From positions 372,001-436,000 of the forward strand of contig NW_019173937.1 in the NCBI RefSeq assembly GCF_001642475.1: a DNA stretch of 64,000 nt, in the 5' to 3' direction. Of the stretch, positions 1-10,653 are shown piece after piece. The first letter of the stretch is position 1. Each line of letters begins with the position of its first letter. The position numbers and the translations under genes were made by a program. This stretch comes from Fonsecaea monophora (Eukaryota; Ascomycota; Eurotiomycetes; Chaetothyriales; Herpotrichiellaceae). Under the pieces are notes generated by a model. It was given only the letters and a program-made list of their open reading frames with translations. It searched no databases and was not told the origin of the DNA.

Positions 1-511
1 ACTGGTCCAATATCTGTCCAGCACATGGCTAGAGCACGACACCGCAGCCCAAAAGCTGCTGGAACAAGTCAAGTTAAAGAGGCGCCGCTGGCTCGAGTTC
101 AAGAGTCGTCTAACTCTTGAAGAAGGTGTGCAGAGAACGATTCGAAGTCCTCATGGCAGTCACCATCCTCGTGGTATGGGCAAGTTGCGAGGGTATGAAA
201 CTGAAGAAGGAGCTCAAAAGATGGCCCAGCTGAAAAAAGATTATGGACGAATGGAGGTCTTGGCCTCAAGGGTCAAGAACGATGTGTGCTCTTTGTACGC
301 GGCTCAAGGAGAACTGTACGCAGCGATACTGGATAGCAACCCGGAATTCTTCGCTGTTGAAGATGCAGGACCTGCGGGTATCGACCTGGAAAGAACCAAA
401 GCGGAGTGGGATATCCAAATCGGGACGGTGTTCAAACTGCGCGTGGAGAAGATGTTGGGAGGAAAAAGCAATGTCTCTGACCTAACATGGGCGGTGCCAG
501 CACGGCCTTGA
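1..511 (+). CDS. C-terminal part of an unrecognised protein (5' truncated)
   Basis: The frame beginning at base 2 is open from the window edge to a TGA at 509-511, giving about 169 residues; the start lies outside the window. The sequence is charged and probably helical (KLLEQVKLKRRRWLEFKSR, then a segment around GYETEEGAQKMAQLKKDYG) and ends in an acidic/hydrophobic stretch followed by WAVPARP. I see no signal peptide, membrane segment or catalytic motif, and I do not recognise the family. The last 15 or so residues could be intron read-through, because the sequence after the GGK at about 465 is less protein-like. Coding status is fairly likely from the long open frame and amino-acid composition; function is unknown. 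Confidence 0.5.
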   Translation, partial: LVQYLSSTWLEHDTAAQKLLEQVKLKRRRWLEFKSRLTLEEGVQRTIRSPHGSHHPRGMGKLRGYETEEGAQKMAQLKKDYGRMEVLASRVKNDVCSLYAAQGELYAAILDSNPEFFAVEDAGPAGIDLERTKAEWDIQIGTVFKLRVEKMLGGKSNVSDLTWAVPARP

Positions 512-1108
512 TCATGTAGAAGAGCTGGACGGACTCCATGAGAGTAAAGCGTGTCTTGGACGCCCTAGATCGACAGCAGCGGCAGATATGGCTCAGACAG
601 ATATTCTTATAGCAGCAATTCATCACTTATCCGAGTAGAGTCGAGCGGCTTTCCCCGTTGTCGTTGGCCACTTTAGTGGTGAGCTTTATCGACGAGACAA
701 AGAGAGAATGTGGTTCAATTAATATCATCTTGATCCTCGGGGGCTAATACAAAATGGGGCAATGGCCGCATATTCCTATTTGCTATGAGGCTGTGATGAT
801 GGGGTTTGAGGGGCAGAGGGGCAGAAGGGGAAACCAACGTGGCGCCAAGCGCAAGGCGGAAGGCGGGAGGCGGGAAGCGGGGATTCGCGCATTTGTCTCC
901 GTCGGAGGAAATCAAACTTTCGCAGCTCCTCGCTTTCCATGGTCCAGATCCCCATGCGCCGCCCATGGAATGACCTGAACCCCATGACCCCCGATTGATC
1001 GTCTATGATATTGTTATTTGTCCTCGACACTTGCCGCCCTCTGCGATAGTCTCTGTGGTCTCTTGTTTTTGCCTACGGTGTAGCTGGGGACGAAGCCTAT
1101 GACCGACC
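512..1108. other. Intergenic, presumed promoter of the Zn2Cys6 gene
   Basis: No gene was found. The stretch contains a purine-rich GC block at about 805-890 (repeated GGCGGAAGGCGGGAGG-like runs) and the presumed 5' leader of the downstream regulator. Confidence 0.5.
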
Positions 1109-3589
1109 ATGACCGACACCAAAGATCACGCCCAACAAGCTCCGGCGGAATCAAATCCGTCCATCAGCAACATTCCTCGTCAGCCCTCGTGGGCAGGCTC
1201 GGCCGATGACAATAATATCAACACGTCGCCTCTGCACGGTCGCAAGAGGTCCGCCGATCACCTGCCGACGGAACCTCATGTTTCGCGCAAGGGTAGGGCC
1301 TGTTTGGCGTGCCGCAAACTCAAGGTGAAATGCGACAGTCTGGAACGAGGCGATGCTGGATGCTCCAGATGCCAGCGCTTGGGCTTGGATTGTATTACAT
1401 CGAAACGCATGAGAGTGAGTCTTGACGACGATGGCGAAAACCCTCACCCGTCAATTGTGAGGCTCGACAGAGCTGTCGAAGACATTCTCTCTCGATTGAA
1501 GATGCCGCCGCTGGAAGCTTACTCTCGCACTCATCCCTCCCAACACCTGCAACCACCGCCACAACCTATTCCCGGCGACTCCAACGCGCAGACCACACGG
1601 GAAAATTCGCGAGAGCCGAACCAAGAAGATGCACATGAAGTTGCTCCTGCGCCTATGGGCAGCTTGTACGAGGTCACTCAACTCAACACCCTGCGGAGCC
1701 GCCTTAAGTATGGCGACCCAGCACGTCGTAATTCGAAGAAGAATATGGAGAACGACCTCATTTCTATGGGGGTCATTAGCGTAGAGGAAGCAGAGGAAAT
1801 GTTCAGCTTGTTCAAGACTACCCTCTCGCGCTATCTGTTCGACGCCACCGTCCACGAATCCCGCACATTGCTCTCTGTGCGCGAATCCTCGACGCTGTTC
1901 TTCACTGCCATCATCACCGTCACGTCGCTCCATATCCCAGGCAAAGAGAAGATCCACGCCTCTGCGCACAAGCATCTACGAGACCTCATCGCCGCCTCTT
2001 TCTTCGACCGTTTCCATACCCTCGAAGACATCCGCGCCCTGTGTATCGCAGCATTCTGGCTTCCGGATCTCAGCTGGAAACTCTCCGGCCACTGCGTGCG
2101 TATGGCGACCGAGTTGAACCTCCATCAAGCTTTTTTCAAAGCCCTCTACTCGCAAAAGCAGTCGGTAAGTGACCGCGAACATGCATTTGAGCGAGCCAGG
2201 TTATGGTATCTCCTCTACGTTCTCGATCACCACTTCAGCATCGCATACGGCCGCCCGCCGGTGACGGCAGAACTGCAAGCCATCAAAGAGTACGATGTCT
2301 TCCTCAATGCTCCTGAATGTACGCCTTCGGATCGGAGAGTGCTGTCGCAGGTTACCTTGTTCATTATCTTGAGCAAAGCGTACAACCACTTTGGCTTGGA
2401 GGCTGAGAGATTGATGGATGGGGATGATGTCACTCTTCTTACCCATCAGCGCTTTATCGAGGATTTGCATCGCTGGAGATATCAGTTTCGTCATGCGTTG
2501 AATAGGGATGCGCATGTGGGGGATTATCCTGCTGTTGGTGAGTTTCTTTCCGCCACTATACTATCTACATTTCTCCGTCTAACCAGGTTACGTTTCCCCC
2601 CCTTAGGCGTCGAATTGCACTACCACTTTGCATCGATGATGCTCAACTCCCTCGCGTTACGAGGTCGTTCCCTCTTCACCATTTCCTCCACATCAACTCT
2701 GCCCACATCTCTGCGGCCACTCGCATCGCACGCCATCTCCTCGGCGCATGAGATCCTGATCATCGTGCTGGAAGAGCCCTCCATTCGGGACTCCATGGTC
2801 GGTGTGCCGCTCTACTTGCACACCGTGATTGCCTTCGCGGTGGTCTTCCTGATCAAAATGTCGAGTCGATGGACGGGGATTGGCGTCAGCATCGACCCGG
2901 AATTGAAGACAAAGCCGCTCATTGAGAAAGTCATTGAACTGTTCAGGAGTTGTCAGGCAGGCAAAGGCCACATCCTTTACGCGATGGCCGATGGTTTTGA
3001 AAGACTATTGCGGCGCAACCTGGTGGGTGGGAACGGTCAGCTTGGAAGACCTGCTGGTGCGGAAAACGGCACCCCGGGGTATGGAGCCCTCGATGCAGCA
3101 GCGGCAGCGATGGGCACGCGACAGAACGGTGGCAGAGACACGCCCTACACCCAGCAACATCCTGGCCAGGTTCCGGGACAATCATATGCCAACCAGCCGC
3201 CGGACCTGTACGTTTCGTCCCAGACCAACACGCCGACCCTCCTCCCTCCACAACATACCACGACCTCTCCGACACCCTTCACCCCAACAGGTGGCGCGCA
3301 ACAACAGCAGCAGCAGCAGCAACAACAACATTCAAACGGCAGCGGCGGCACCAATTTCGACCCCTACGCCATCTCCCCGCACTCCCAGCCCACGTCGACC
3401 TCCGCGGGCACGTTTGGCGGCTGGCAGACCGAGGACGACATGCTCTGGAGCATGGGCATGGGTTACGACCTGTTGGCGACGGCGCCGGACGTCAACGCCC
3501 ACGGCCTGGGCGCCTTTATCGGGTGGCCTGGCGGTGGAGGCAGCGGTGGCGGCGGGGGGAGCATTGATTCGTATTCGCAGGGGCTATGA
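1109..3589 (+). CDS. Zn(II)2Cys6 transcription factor, War1/PrtT/Leu3-like
   Basis: Nuclear regulator. A binuclear zinc cluster lies near residues 64-97 (CLACRKLKVKC, then nine residues to C-x2-C-x6-C). A fungal transcription-factor middle region follows, with the diagnostic stretch ARLWYLLYVLDHHFSIAYGR. The C-terminus is low complexity: an 11-residue glutamine run, Pro/Thr/Ser-rich sequence and a Gly-rich tail. An intron at 2538-2606 (69 nt, GTGAGT...TTAG) joins PAVG to VELHYHF. It is a multiple of three and stop-free, so the unspliced frame also reads through; the spliced protein is 803 residues. The middle-region wording resembles the War1 (weak-acid response) and PrtT (secreted protease) group, but the target cannot be deduced. 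The start is the first ATG of the frame, shortly after a promoter-like region. Confidence 0.88.
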   Translation: MTDTKDHAQQAPAESNPSISNIPRQPSWAGSADDNNINTSPLHGRKRSADHLPTEPHVSRKGRACLACRKLKVKCDSLERGDAGCSRCQRLGLDCITSKRMRVSLDDDGENPHPSIVRLDRAVEDILSRLKMPPLEAYSRTHPSQHLQPPPQPIPGDSNAQTTRENSREPNQEDAHEVAPAPMGSLYEVTQLNTLRSRLKYGDPARRNSKKNMENDLISMGVISVEEAEEMFSLFKTTLSRYLFDATVHESRTLLSVRESSTLFFTAIITVTSLHIPGKEKIHASAHKHLRDLIAASFFDRFHTLEDIRALCIAAFWLPDLSWKLSGHCVRMATELNLHQAFFKALYSQKQSVSDREHAFERARLWYLLYVLDHHFSIAYGRPPVTAELQAIKEYDVFLNAPECTPSDRRVLSQVTLFIILSKAYNHFGLEAERLMDGDDVTLLTHQRFIEDLHRWRYQFRHALNRDAHVGDYPAVGEFLSATILSTFLRLTRLRFPPLGVELHYHFASMMLNSLALRGRSLFTISSTSTLPTSLRPLASHAISSAHEILIIVLEEPSIRDSMVGVPLYLHTVIAFAVVFLIKMSSRWTGIGVSIDPELKTKPLIEKVIELFRSCQAGKGHILYAMADGFERLLRRNLVGGNGQLGRPAGAENGTPGYGALDAAAAAMGTRQNGGRDTPYTQQHPGQVPGQSYANQPPDLYVSSQTNTPTLLPPQHTTTSPTPFTPTGGAQQQQQQQQQQHSNGSGGTNFDPYAISPHSQPTSTSAGTFGGWQTEDDMLWSMGMGYDLLATAPDVNAHGLGAFIGWPGGGGSGGGGGSIDSYSQGL

Positions 3590-3930
3590 GCAGACACACA
3601 AGGGGGGGAGATTCAGACTAGTTATACAGGTACATATGTGCACTCTTGTACTCATCGACACTGTATCCACCATGGTTTTGCCGGGAGAAGAAGTGACAAT
3701 GTGGGACGGAACTATATGTTATGCTAGCATGGTACAGCATGGGATAGCATGGAATAGCATGGGATGGGATTGATGGGATTACGCTCCAGTAAAGATTCCA
3801 TGGGGCGTTTCACCTTCACTTTCACTTTCACTACAAGTACAAGGACAAGTACTGAGTACAGAGGGCTGGAAAAGTGGGCGGCCAAGTACGATGACATGAA
3901 AAAACGACACCTGCATGCCAGGTACCCCGT

Positions 3931-3972
3931 AGGTAGGTAGGTAGGCAAGCATACATACATACATACATACAT
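3931..3972. repeat. Tetranucleotide microsatellites (AGGT)n and (CATA)n
   Basis: About 3.5 AGGT units at 3931-3945 are followed by nearly six CATA units at 3950-3972. Imperfect CATACA/CATACAAACG units continue to about 4115. This is simple-sequence DNA of the kind that is usually length-polymorphic between strains. Confidence 0.9.
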
Positions 3973-4184
3973 GGGTGCGTACATGCTCCCATACTCATAC
4001 TCACATACCTAGTACTTATGTACATGCCATACATACCTCAACTGCATACAAACGTATATAAGAGCATACAAACGCATACAAGTGCATACAAACATACTAC
4101 ACTACGCCCTACATGTATGTATGTAGCAACGGGAACCTGCGTGTACGAGCTAAGTATATGATACAAGGTATACGGTACGTGTCC

Positions 4185-4350
4185 ATCACGTGAGATAACG
4201 CCCGTTCATTGTCATTACTCGGTATCATGTGACTAGTACCGTTGAAACATCGTACTGTCACATGATAGAGACGCTTGAAAAGGGGGGAGGAGGGGGGTAA
4301 ATATCATGTGAGTAACGCCGTCCATTGTGATTATATTACGTGATTGAGAT
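4185..4350. promoter_or_regulatory. Diverged direct repeat carrying E-box-like CAYRTG sites
   Basis: Two related blocks of about 45 bp start at 4185 and 4302. Both have the order ATCA(C/T)GTGAG, TAACG, CCATTGT or TCATTGT, ATTA, then a second (C/T)A(T/C)GTGA element. E-box-like hexamers are seen at 4187-4192 (CACGTG), 4226-4231 (CATGTG), 4259-4264 (CACATG) and 4305-4310 (CATGTG), plus TACGTG at 4337-4342. Such sites are typical bHLH/Cbf1-type targets, but here they lie between two gene 3' ends, so a regulatory role is only inferred. Confidence 0.35.
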
Positions 4351-5373
4351 CTCCAAGCCCTTAAGAGGGAGGGAGAGAAAGCTATGACGACGGACGCTTC
4401 AGCTACTGCTTAGAACAAGACACACATAAACCAATAACCACGTCATGGGCGAGGGAGGAATACTCGTAGGAGGATCGCGATGATGGGATGGGCCTTGTTG
4501 TATTTTAGGTTTGCAGGCGTGCGGTAGGTATATGTGCTTGCATCGTGCTCCGCGCTGAGGCCCAGGTTCATATCCATACCCATGCCAGTACCCATGAAGA
4601 GGTCAGGGCTGCGTATGAGAAGGATTGGCTGTGAGCTGTGAATGATGCACACACCCATCCTCCCTCGGGGGTTATTTACTTCCCCGAACATGCTTCGCTC
4701 CAAGCTGCCTTCGGTAGAGTCCCAACGACCTGTGCCCACTTCGCTTGCCTCGGACTTCGTCTTGTGGTGAAGCGTGTAAATCCTCGGCCCATACCATCCG
4801 CCTTCCATAGTGAGGCTCTCGCTCAATCGTAGAGTGATGGCGACAAATACTAAACCCGTGATTGATGGTCTGGGACCTTTGTCACGGAGGCAGCACCTGT
4901 TGATCTCGCTTGTGTGGCAGTAGAGCTCTGGCTGCCGTCGATAACATCTGCCGGTCGCATTGTGGGTGATGCATTCCCACAGGTCTGCAGAATATAGGTG
5001 TGCGCGGAACGTGAGGTTTGCACAACAAGGTCAACCGTAGACCCCCGCGCGTGTACACATCCATGTATAAGGTGCCAATAAACGGCCAAATGTCCTGGAG
5101 ATTTATGACTGTCTTCCAGTGCTCATCTTCTCGAGGACGGGGAAGGTTGGTGATTCAATGAAGAGTATGGAGTATGCACAGCCCATACATGTAAGGACAT
5201 TCGGGCTCATTTCAATCTCTCAGGGAACTTTTTGCATTGATCCCGCTGATGGTGATGCATGGGTTGTCGGTCAACACAAGCAGACGTTCCTGAGACCACC
5301 GTGTACCGATCTGCCCGCTTGGCAATCGAGATTGTCAAGGTAATAGAGACGTCTCAAAATGTGTCCCCAATCT

Positions 5374-6008
5374 TCATACTGGCAATTCTGCATTCCGCCG
5401 CCCGCTCGAGATCTTTTGCAGTACCATCTGGATATATGGCCCAACAATGGGGATATTGCCGGCAAACGATGCGATGGTTGCAAAGAAGTCGCCAAAGAGG
5501 ACGAAGATGCCGTAGAGTTCAACCAGGAATCCAGTCAGTGGCCACCGAATCAGTATGAGAAGTATGCCGGCCATGAACGCAGCGGTGCCTTTGAGTTTTT
5601 GACGTCGGGCGAAGAAGACAAACGTCTTTTGGATGCCGATGATAAGGGTCAGGCCGATGAGGAAGAGGATCTAGGAGTTCAAGTCAGCGTACAGTAACTG
5701 CGGCATCGGCGGGTGAACGAACATTTCCCATCGCTAGCCTGTCAAGATGTTAGCATGTCGTCCAGGATCTGTGGCTAAGAACACATACATAGAGCGATCG
5801 AAGAACATGAGGACACCTCCGAACAAGAACAATCCACCTTTTGTCGGTTAGCGTTTGCGACTTTCAGAGCATCCAGCTGATGTATTTACCTCCCGAGCAG
5901 AATGCGACACCAACCTCTGTGAGTAGTCAGCCTCAAACCGTCTAATTGAGCATGGGAGAAAGTCCGGGAGCGCATACTCTGCATATCCGTGAGCCACATG
6001 CTGGGCAT
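5374..6008 (-). CDS. GOT1: Golgi transport protein Got1
   Basis: Small four-helix membrane protein of early Golgi/ER vesicle traffic. Five exons: 6008-5978, 5916-5890, 5837-5789, 5738-5723 and 5670-5374. All phases agree and give 139 residues; yeast Got1 has 138. The N-terminus MPSMWLTDMQKVGVAF matches the conserved MWLTEMQKFG start. Hydrophobic segments follow, around GGGLFLFGGVLMFF, ILFLIGLTLIIG, AAFMAGILLILIRW and LFGDFFATIASF, then NIPIVGP and a C-terminal ELPV. A second ATG at 5999 would give the yeast-like start MWLT. Internal exons of only 27, 49 and 16 nt make the gene easy to miss; no single open frame covers it. The gene is convergent with the Zn2Cys6 gene on its left. Confidence 0.92.
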
Positions 6009-6395
6009 CTCAGTGTCCTGTGACAAGTTTATGTTTCAGGAGTGACGCGTCTCTTTCCAAATATCAAGAGGAGAGTTTTTTAACGATAGACCAAGGTTGT
6101 GGGCAACAGAGAAATACGCGTCCTTTTGTATACAGGAGTCGGGGGTTTGTAAGAGATGCCAGCGTGGAGTCGTTGGGAATTGTTGAGTTGTCCTCAAGGG
6201 GTGAACAAGATGCGCAGGCGGAAGAACTTCGGATCTGGCATTGGCCTAGCTCAGCCTCGTAAACATTCAGCCTTGTCGACACCCCGGAGAAAAATCACGT
6301 TCCGGTCTTTATCTCGCCAGTGCTAGGAAAGACATGAGACGTGAGTCACGAGTCTCTCAAAGGTCTGAATTTTTCAAATGTGGAGCATCCACCTT
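6009..6395. other. Intergenic between two minus-strand genes
   Basis: Contains the presumed GOT1 promoter and 5' leader and the 3' region of the next Zn2Cys6 gene. A CAG acceptor-like site just upstream of the GOT1 ATG could mark a 5'-UTR intron. No other feature was seen. Confidence 0.4.
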
Positions 6396-8674
6396 TCACA
6401 GGTGACCCCCAGTCCAGATCTCACTTTGCGTCATCAAGGGGGACATGTCAGGCAAGTTCGAGATATCAGCCATGTCGAATTCGAACGTTGCATCACTCCA
6501 CATGGTTGGCCCAGACAAGCTAAGCTCTTGAGAGCTATGTAGGGCTGTTCGCGGTAAGGGTGTGTCTGGGTTGATTGGTGATAGAAACTGAGTATTCACG
6601 TTCAGTTCCACATTGTCGGAGGAGTCGCCGCTGTCGACAACGGGTGACGATGACACTGCATAGTCGAGCAGATCCCACAATAGTGCAGTCTCGACCTTTG
6701 GTGGACTATTCGAAGCCGCATAGACGTGTGATGTTGCGAACTGTGCAAGCCTAGAAAGCTTCGAAACCTGCAGAGGATTAGTCCAATGACACCAGGAAGG
6801 GGATGCACTTGAGGTACTCACGGTGTGCAGCAGGTGACTGTGGGTATTCGCCATTTTCTCAACATAGCTTCTCAGCATTTCGAAGTCTTTCGAGGCCCTT
6901 GCTGCCAGCGACTCGTCCTTTGAGAATTTCAAAAAGAACTGCGCAGTTGTAATCATCGAGGCCAAGTGACCAACAAATGGATCGAAAATGGTAAAGTGCT
7001 TTTCCTCGCATAATCTTAGAACAAGGACAACCCAGGCCGAGTGCAGCACCGCTTGGTCAGTTGCGTGTTGAAGGAACGACGGAGAGCGGAGTCGTGGTCG
7101 ACCGGGGATCCTAGCAATATGGAGAAAAGGGTGGTTCAGGGTGCAATGTATAGTGTGGTAGATGCATTGTGTGAAGACCCAAGCTGACCAATATGCACGC
7201 TGCTCTTCCAGCTCCGAAGGTGTCCTGTCATGAAATCTGTTGTTCTTGAATCGGTGGGCTTCCGGAAGCACAGTTTCGAACCGAGACATCTCCGACTTGA
7301 TCTGTTGATACACCGAGTTGGCAGCCCATGGCTCTTCAAGATTGCCCTGTTTGATGGTCTTGAGGTACGACATCAAGCGACCCCATATAGACAATAACTG
7401 TAAAGCGTAGGAGTTGATACCGGCGTCCTTCTCCTCCGCGCCCTCGAACTCCGCGAATCTGTTTGGCAGAGTTAATGAAGGCCGTTTTGCAACCGGGGGC
7501 ATCTCAGGCATAGCCTCTTCCGTAGAAATGGCCGGAAGACAACGAAAGCTGCTCCCGTGCATTCGGTCAAGTATGAACAGGCTCCAGCAACATCTGGACA
7601 GCTCGGAGTTTGCAGAGACTGTCGTACTCGTGGCGGCATTGAACATTGTGTTGGAGCATACGGCCATTCGCACAGCCACGCCTAGAGCCATCCAAGCTCT
7701 TGTTGTTTTCCCATCTGCCGGATCCTTCGTTAGCTTAATACAATCCTTACAACGCCTTGACGAACCTGCAATCTCGCTGAGGCACAGCAGGCAGAAAGCC
7801 ATCAGAGTCTCCAGGTCGCCAGAGGGCTCTGCGGCCTGGGCAAACAACAATTCTGACGCCGAATTCTTGTAGAAGTCTACGGCGCGGAATCGACCGTTGC
7901 TGTAGAAATCACTGTCCGAGTATCTGACAGTCAAGGCAAGAAAGCTTCTTAAAAGCCCTCTTGAGAATTTCTGCGCACGAGAAGGCAATCTTTTGACGTC
8001 AAAGAGAGGCAGAGGTTGGTCTGCAATTCGGTCGATGTACAGCTTGACCAATGTCTGGAGCACGTCCGGCGGAGGATCTGGTCTGGCAGTGGTCAGCATT
8101 GCCGATTGAGCAAAGGTCCAAGGTGAACAACCGGTGTACGGGATCGAATCTCGAGACGCTAGGGTGAGCCGTGCCATCGTGTTGAATGTCTTCCTGGGAC
8201 AGAATGGACGAGGCGCTGAGTTGCGGCGTCGAAGTCCCATGGAGTCTGGCCGACGACTGTCCCGATTGGAGCTCCACAAGCGTACTGAAACGTCAGTCAT
8301 GGCAATTGATTACAACTTGTTTAAAGGAGCTCACAGACTTGACTGCGTCCACAATCTGCTCCATCCTGGCCTCCAGTTTCTGGACGCGTTGTCGGTCGGG
8401 ATGGCCATCGTCCTGCGCAGACCGTGAGCTATGTTGGTCTCCCCAGGGCTTTGCAGAGCGATCACACAGTTGGTCTACCACCTGGTCTGTCTTTCTCGAC
8501 GCGATATCCGCGCGTATCGCTGCTGCTGCTGCTTCTGCGTGTGTAGCTGCATTGCTGGTTGAGGCGCGTGCAGAAACTGCAGCTGGGTTGTTCGCCCGGA
8601 CATCTCACTTTCTTGCGTCTACACGGATCGCAGGCTTGTCGAACACGACCCTGAAGGGGACTGAGCTGATTCAT
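6396..8674 (-). CDS. Zn(II)2Cys6 transcription factor beside HPPD (HmgR-like candidate)
   Basis: Nuclear regulator. The zinc cluster ACDPCRRKKVRC-x8-CSFCTRLNQQC lies near residues 14-41. A short coiled linker RVQKLEARMEQIVDAV follows, then a fungal-specific transcription-factor domain beginning around VLQTLVKLYIDRIADQPLPL. Best model, five exons: 8674-8468, 8412-8339, 8284-8132, 8082-6822 and 6767-6396, for 688 residues. Introns of 55, 54, 49 and 54 nt all keep frame. The third donor (GTTGTT) and the second (GTCTGT) are non-standard, so the residue 70-145 region is the least certain. The last intron is stop-free and a multiple of three. The gene lies tandem to and 265 bp downstream of the dioxygenase gene. 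In Aspergillus fumigatus the activator HmgR is encoded in the same cluster as hppD, so regulation of tyrosine breakdown is a reasonable inference, not a demonstration. Confidence 0.8.
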
Positions 8675-8939
8675 GCCCTAGAGGATACCATTGACGTACA
8701 TACCCCGATGTTATTGAATACACGTGGAATAGAAGAAGAGGCAGAGTTTATGTTCAACGGCAGCAAGTCGGAAGGCGTTCCGCATTTCAGCCTCGGAGAT
8801 CGACTTTGGCCTAAGTATTGTCGTGCTCCAACTCTTTGTCTCGCTCTTCCTTTATTTATATCTCACAACAACATCAGCATGCTCTGCATACAACAACTAC
8901 GTCTGCAGCAATTTGTGATGGCATTAGTTTTCCTATCAA

Positions 8940-10254
8940 TCACAAATTACCACGCGCCATCTGTTCCCTCTCAATGGCCTCGAACAAAGCCTTGAAATTC
9001 CCCGCCCCGAACCCCGAAAAGTTGTTCCTTTGGATGATTTCGATAAACACTGTCGGCCTGTCCATCAAGTGCTTGGTGAACAGCTGCAGCAGATACCCGC
9101 CCTCGTCAAAGTCGATGAGGATCCCGAGCTTCTTCAGAGCTGTAAAGTCTTCGTTCAACTTCATGCCGGCGCTCTCTAGCCTCTTCGACATCGTTTCGTA
9201 GTAAGTATCTGGAACGCTGATGAATTCGATCCCCCTCTCTTTGAGGTTGGTGACTGTGGTGATGATGTCGTCGGTTCTCAGCGCGATATGCTGGACACCT
9301 GCGCCGTTATAGAAGTCGATGTATTCCTCTATTTGGGATTTCCGGATGCCCTTGGCAGGCTCGTTAATTGGCATCTTGATCTTCTCGTCCGGACTGGCCA
9401 TCACGACCGACTTCAGCGCGGAATAGTCGGTGCAGATATCCTTGTCGTCCACCGACCAGAATCTATGAAAGCCCAGTGTTCTCTCATAGTACTCGCAAGC
9501 GGCCTCCATTTCGTCCCAATCTTGGTTCCCTGGAGAAATCAGTACGAGAGCTCACTGTGCAGTCCGCATGTCAAAACTCACCCACGCAATGGTCGATCAC
9601 GGCCAAATCGACCAACGGAAGGTATTTGGCCGTCTTGTCGACATCTGTCACGGCTCGATAACCAGGTAAGAAAGCCCCTTGATACTTTTGTCGCTCGATA
9701 AGGGTATGAATGGTATCTCCGTATGTTCTGATGGATGCTGTCTTCGTGGTCCCAAAGTCATCGCTCGTGCTTGCTGGTGCTGCAACAGGATAAGCTCCCT
9801 TCGCAACGGCAGCGTCGTATACAGCAGCAACGTCGTCAACTTCAAAGGCAACGTCGCGGACAGCGTCCCCATGGGTAGTCAGATGATCGTGCATCTCCTT
9901 CAAAAGAGCTCGATCGTCGTCAGACAGCCAGGGGACCTTGGAGTCAGGCCCATGCAGCGGCGAACTGAGTACGAAAACAACATCCCCGTTGCGGACAACA
10001 TGCGAGGCCACCACTCTCGACCCCGTCTCCAGACCACGGTATGCAATTCTTTCAAAACCCATCCGAGAGACATAGAATGCTGCCGCCTGTTTGGCGTTTC
10101 CTACCCACCACGCAACATGGTCATATCCTCGATAACTTGCAACCTTTTTGGATGTGTTTGGCAATGACTGCATCGAGTCCATGCTGTTATGGACCGATTT
10201 GGGTCTGATTTCATGGATGGGCACTGGTGTTGGGGCTACAGCACTGGGCGCCAT
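8940..10254 (-). CDS. hpdA: 4-hydroxyphenylpyruvate dioxygenase
   Basis: Cytosolic non-haem iron enzyme that converts 4-hydroxyphenylpyruvate to homogentisate, the second step of tyrosine degradation and the entry to pyomelanin. Two exons (10254-9582 and 9529-8940) are separated by a 52-nt intron (GTGAGT...CTCCAG), giving 420 residues, normal for the family. Two glyoxalase-fold halves are visible. Iron ligands can be placed at His222 (VIDHCVGN), His305 (GVQHIAL) and Glu388 (FIEIIQRNN), with the usual spacing of about 83 residues. The C-terminal NNFSGFGAGNFKALFEAIE is strongly conserved in the family. It is divergent, across 399 bp, from a TTC36-like gene and tandem with a Zn2Cys6 regulator. 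Homogentisate dioxygenase, fumarylacetoacetase and maleylacetoacetate isomerase genes are not in the window. Confidence 0.97.
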
Positions 10255-10653
10255 CTTGAAGTTCTTGCTTTTCGTGAAACTTGGAGTTTATGAAGAGGAA
10301 GAAGAGTGAGAAACATGCAGTGAGGAAAGAAACTCGCTATCAAGACGCGTTGGATGTGCTATGTAACTGCTCATATGCTACACTGAGGTGCCTCAATAGT
10401 TGTGGGGACGGAAGGCACCAAGGCACCTCCGGGCACATGTTCCGCGAATAAGCGAACAATGGGCATTACCTTGACAAAGAAAAGCAGGGTTGGAACGGTG
10501 AGACGCGTAAAGCTCTTACCTCAACTTGAGAGCATCAGTTCCTTTGCATGGTTGTGCTTCCGCATTTGCACTGAAGCACCATCTTGCTCATAAGTCGACC
10601 AGGAACCATCCCACAGACAATCAACATCTTCTATCCAAAAACGACTTGTCAGG
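10255..10653. promoter_or_regulatory. Shared divergent promoter, HPPD / TTC36-like
   Basis: 399 bp separate two start codons on opposite strands, so the two genes probably share control elements. The sequence has AAG/GAA-rich leader on the HPPD side and no obvious inverted CGG triplet that I could assign with confidence. Confidence 0.5.

Larger units (their letters stand above)
3590..5373. other. Convergent intergenic region with repeats, no gene resolved
   Basis: This is 1.8 kb between two genes that end toward each other. It holds tetranucleotide repeats (3931-3972), scattered GCATACAAACG-type units (4040-4095) and an E-box-like cluster (4185-4350). Short open frames at 4443-4826 and 4850-5089 on the minus strand look like chance or non-coding transcript; none has a recognisable domain. 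Confidence 0.5.

Noticed and set aside
4443..5089. Minus-strand frames of 127 and 79 codons in the convergent gap
   Set aside because: No domain, no splice structure linking them and composition close to non-coding; kept only as possible non-coding transcript.
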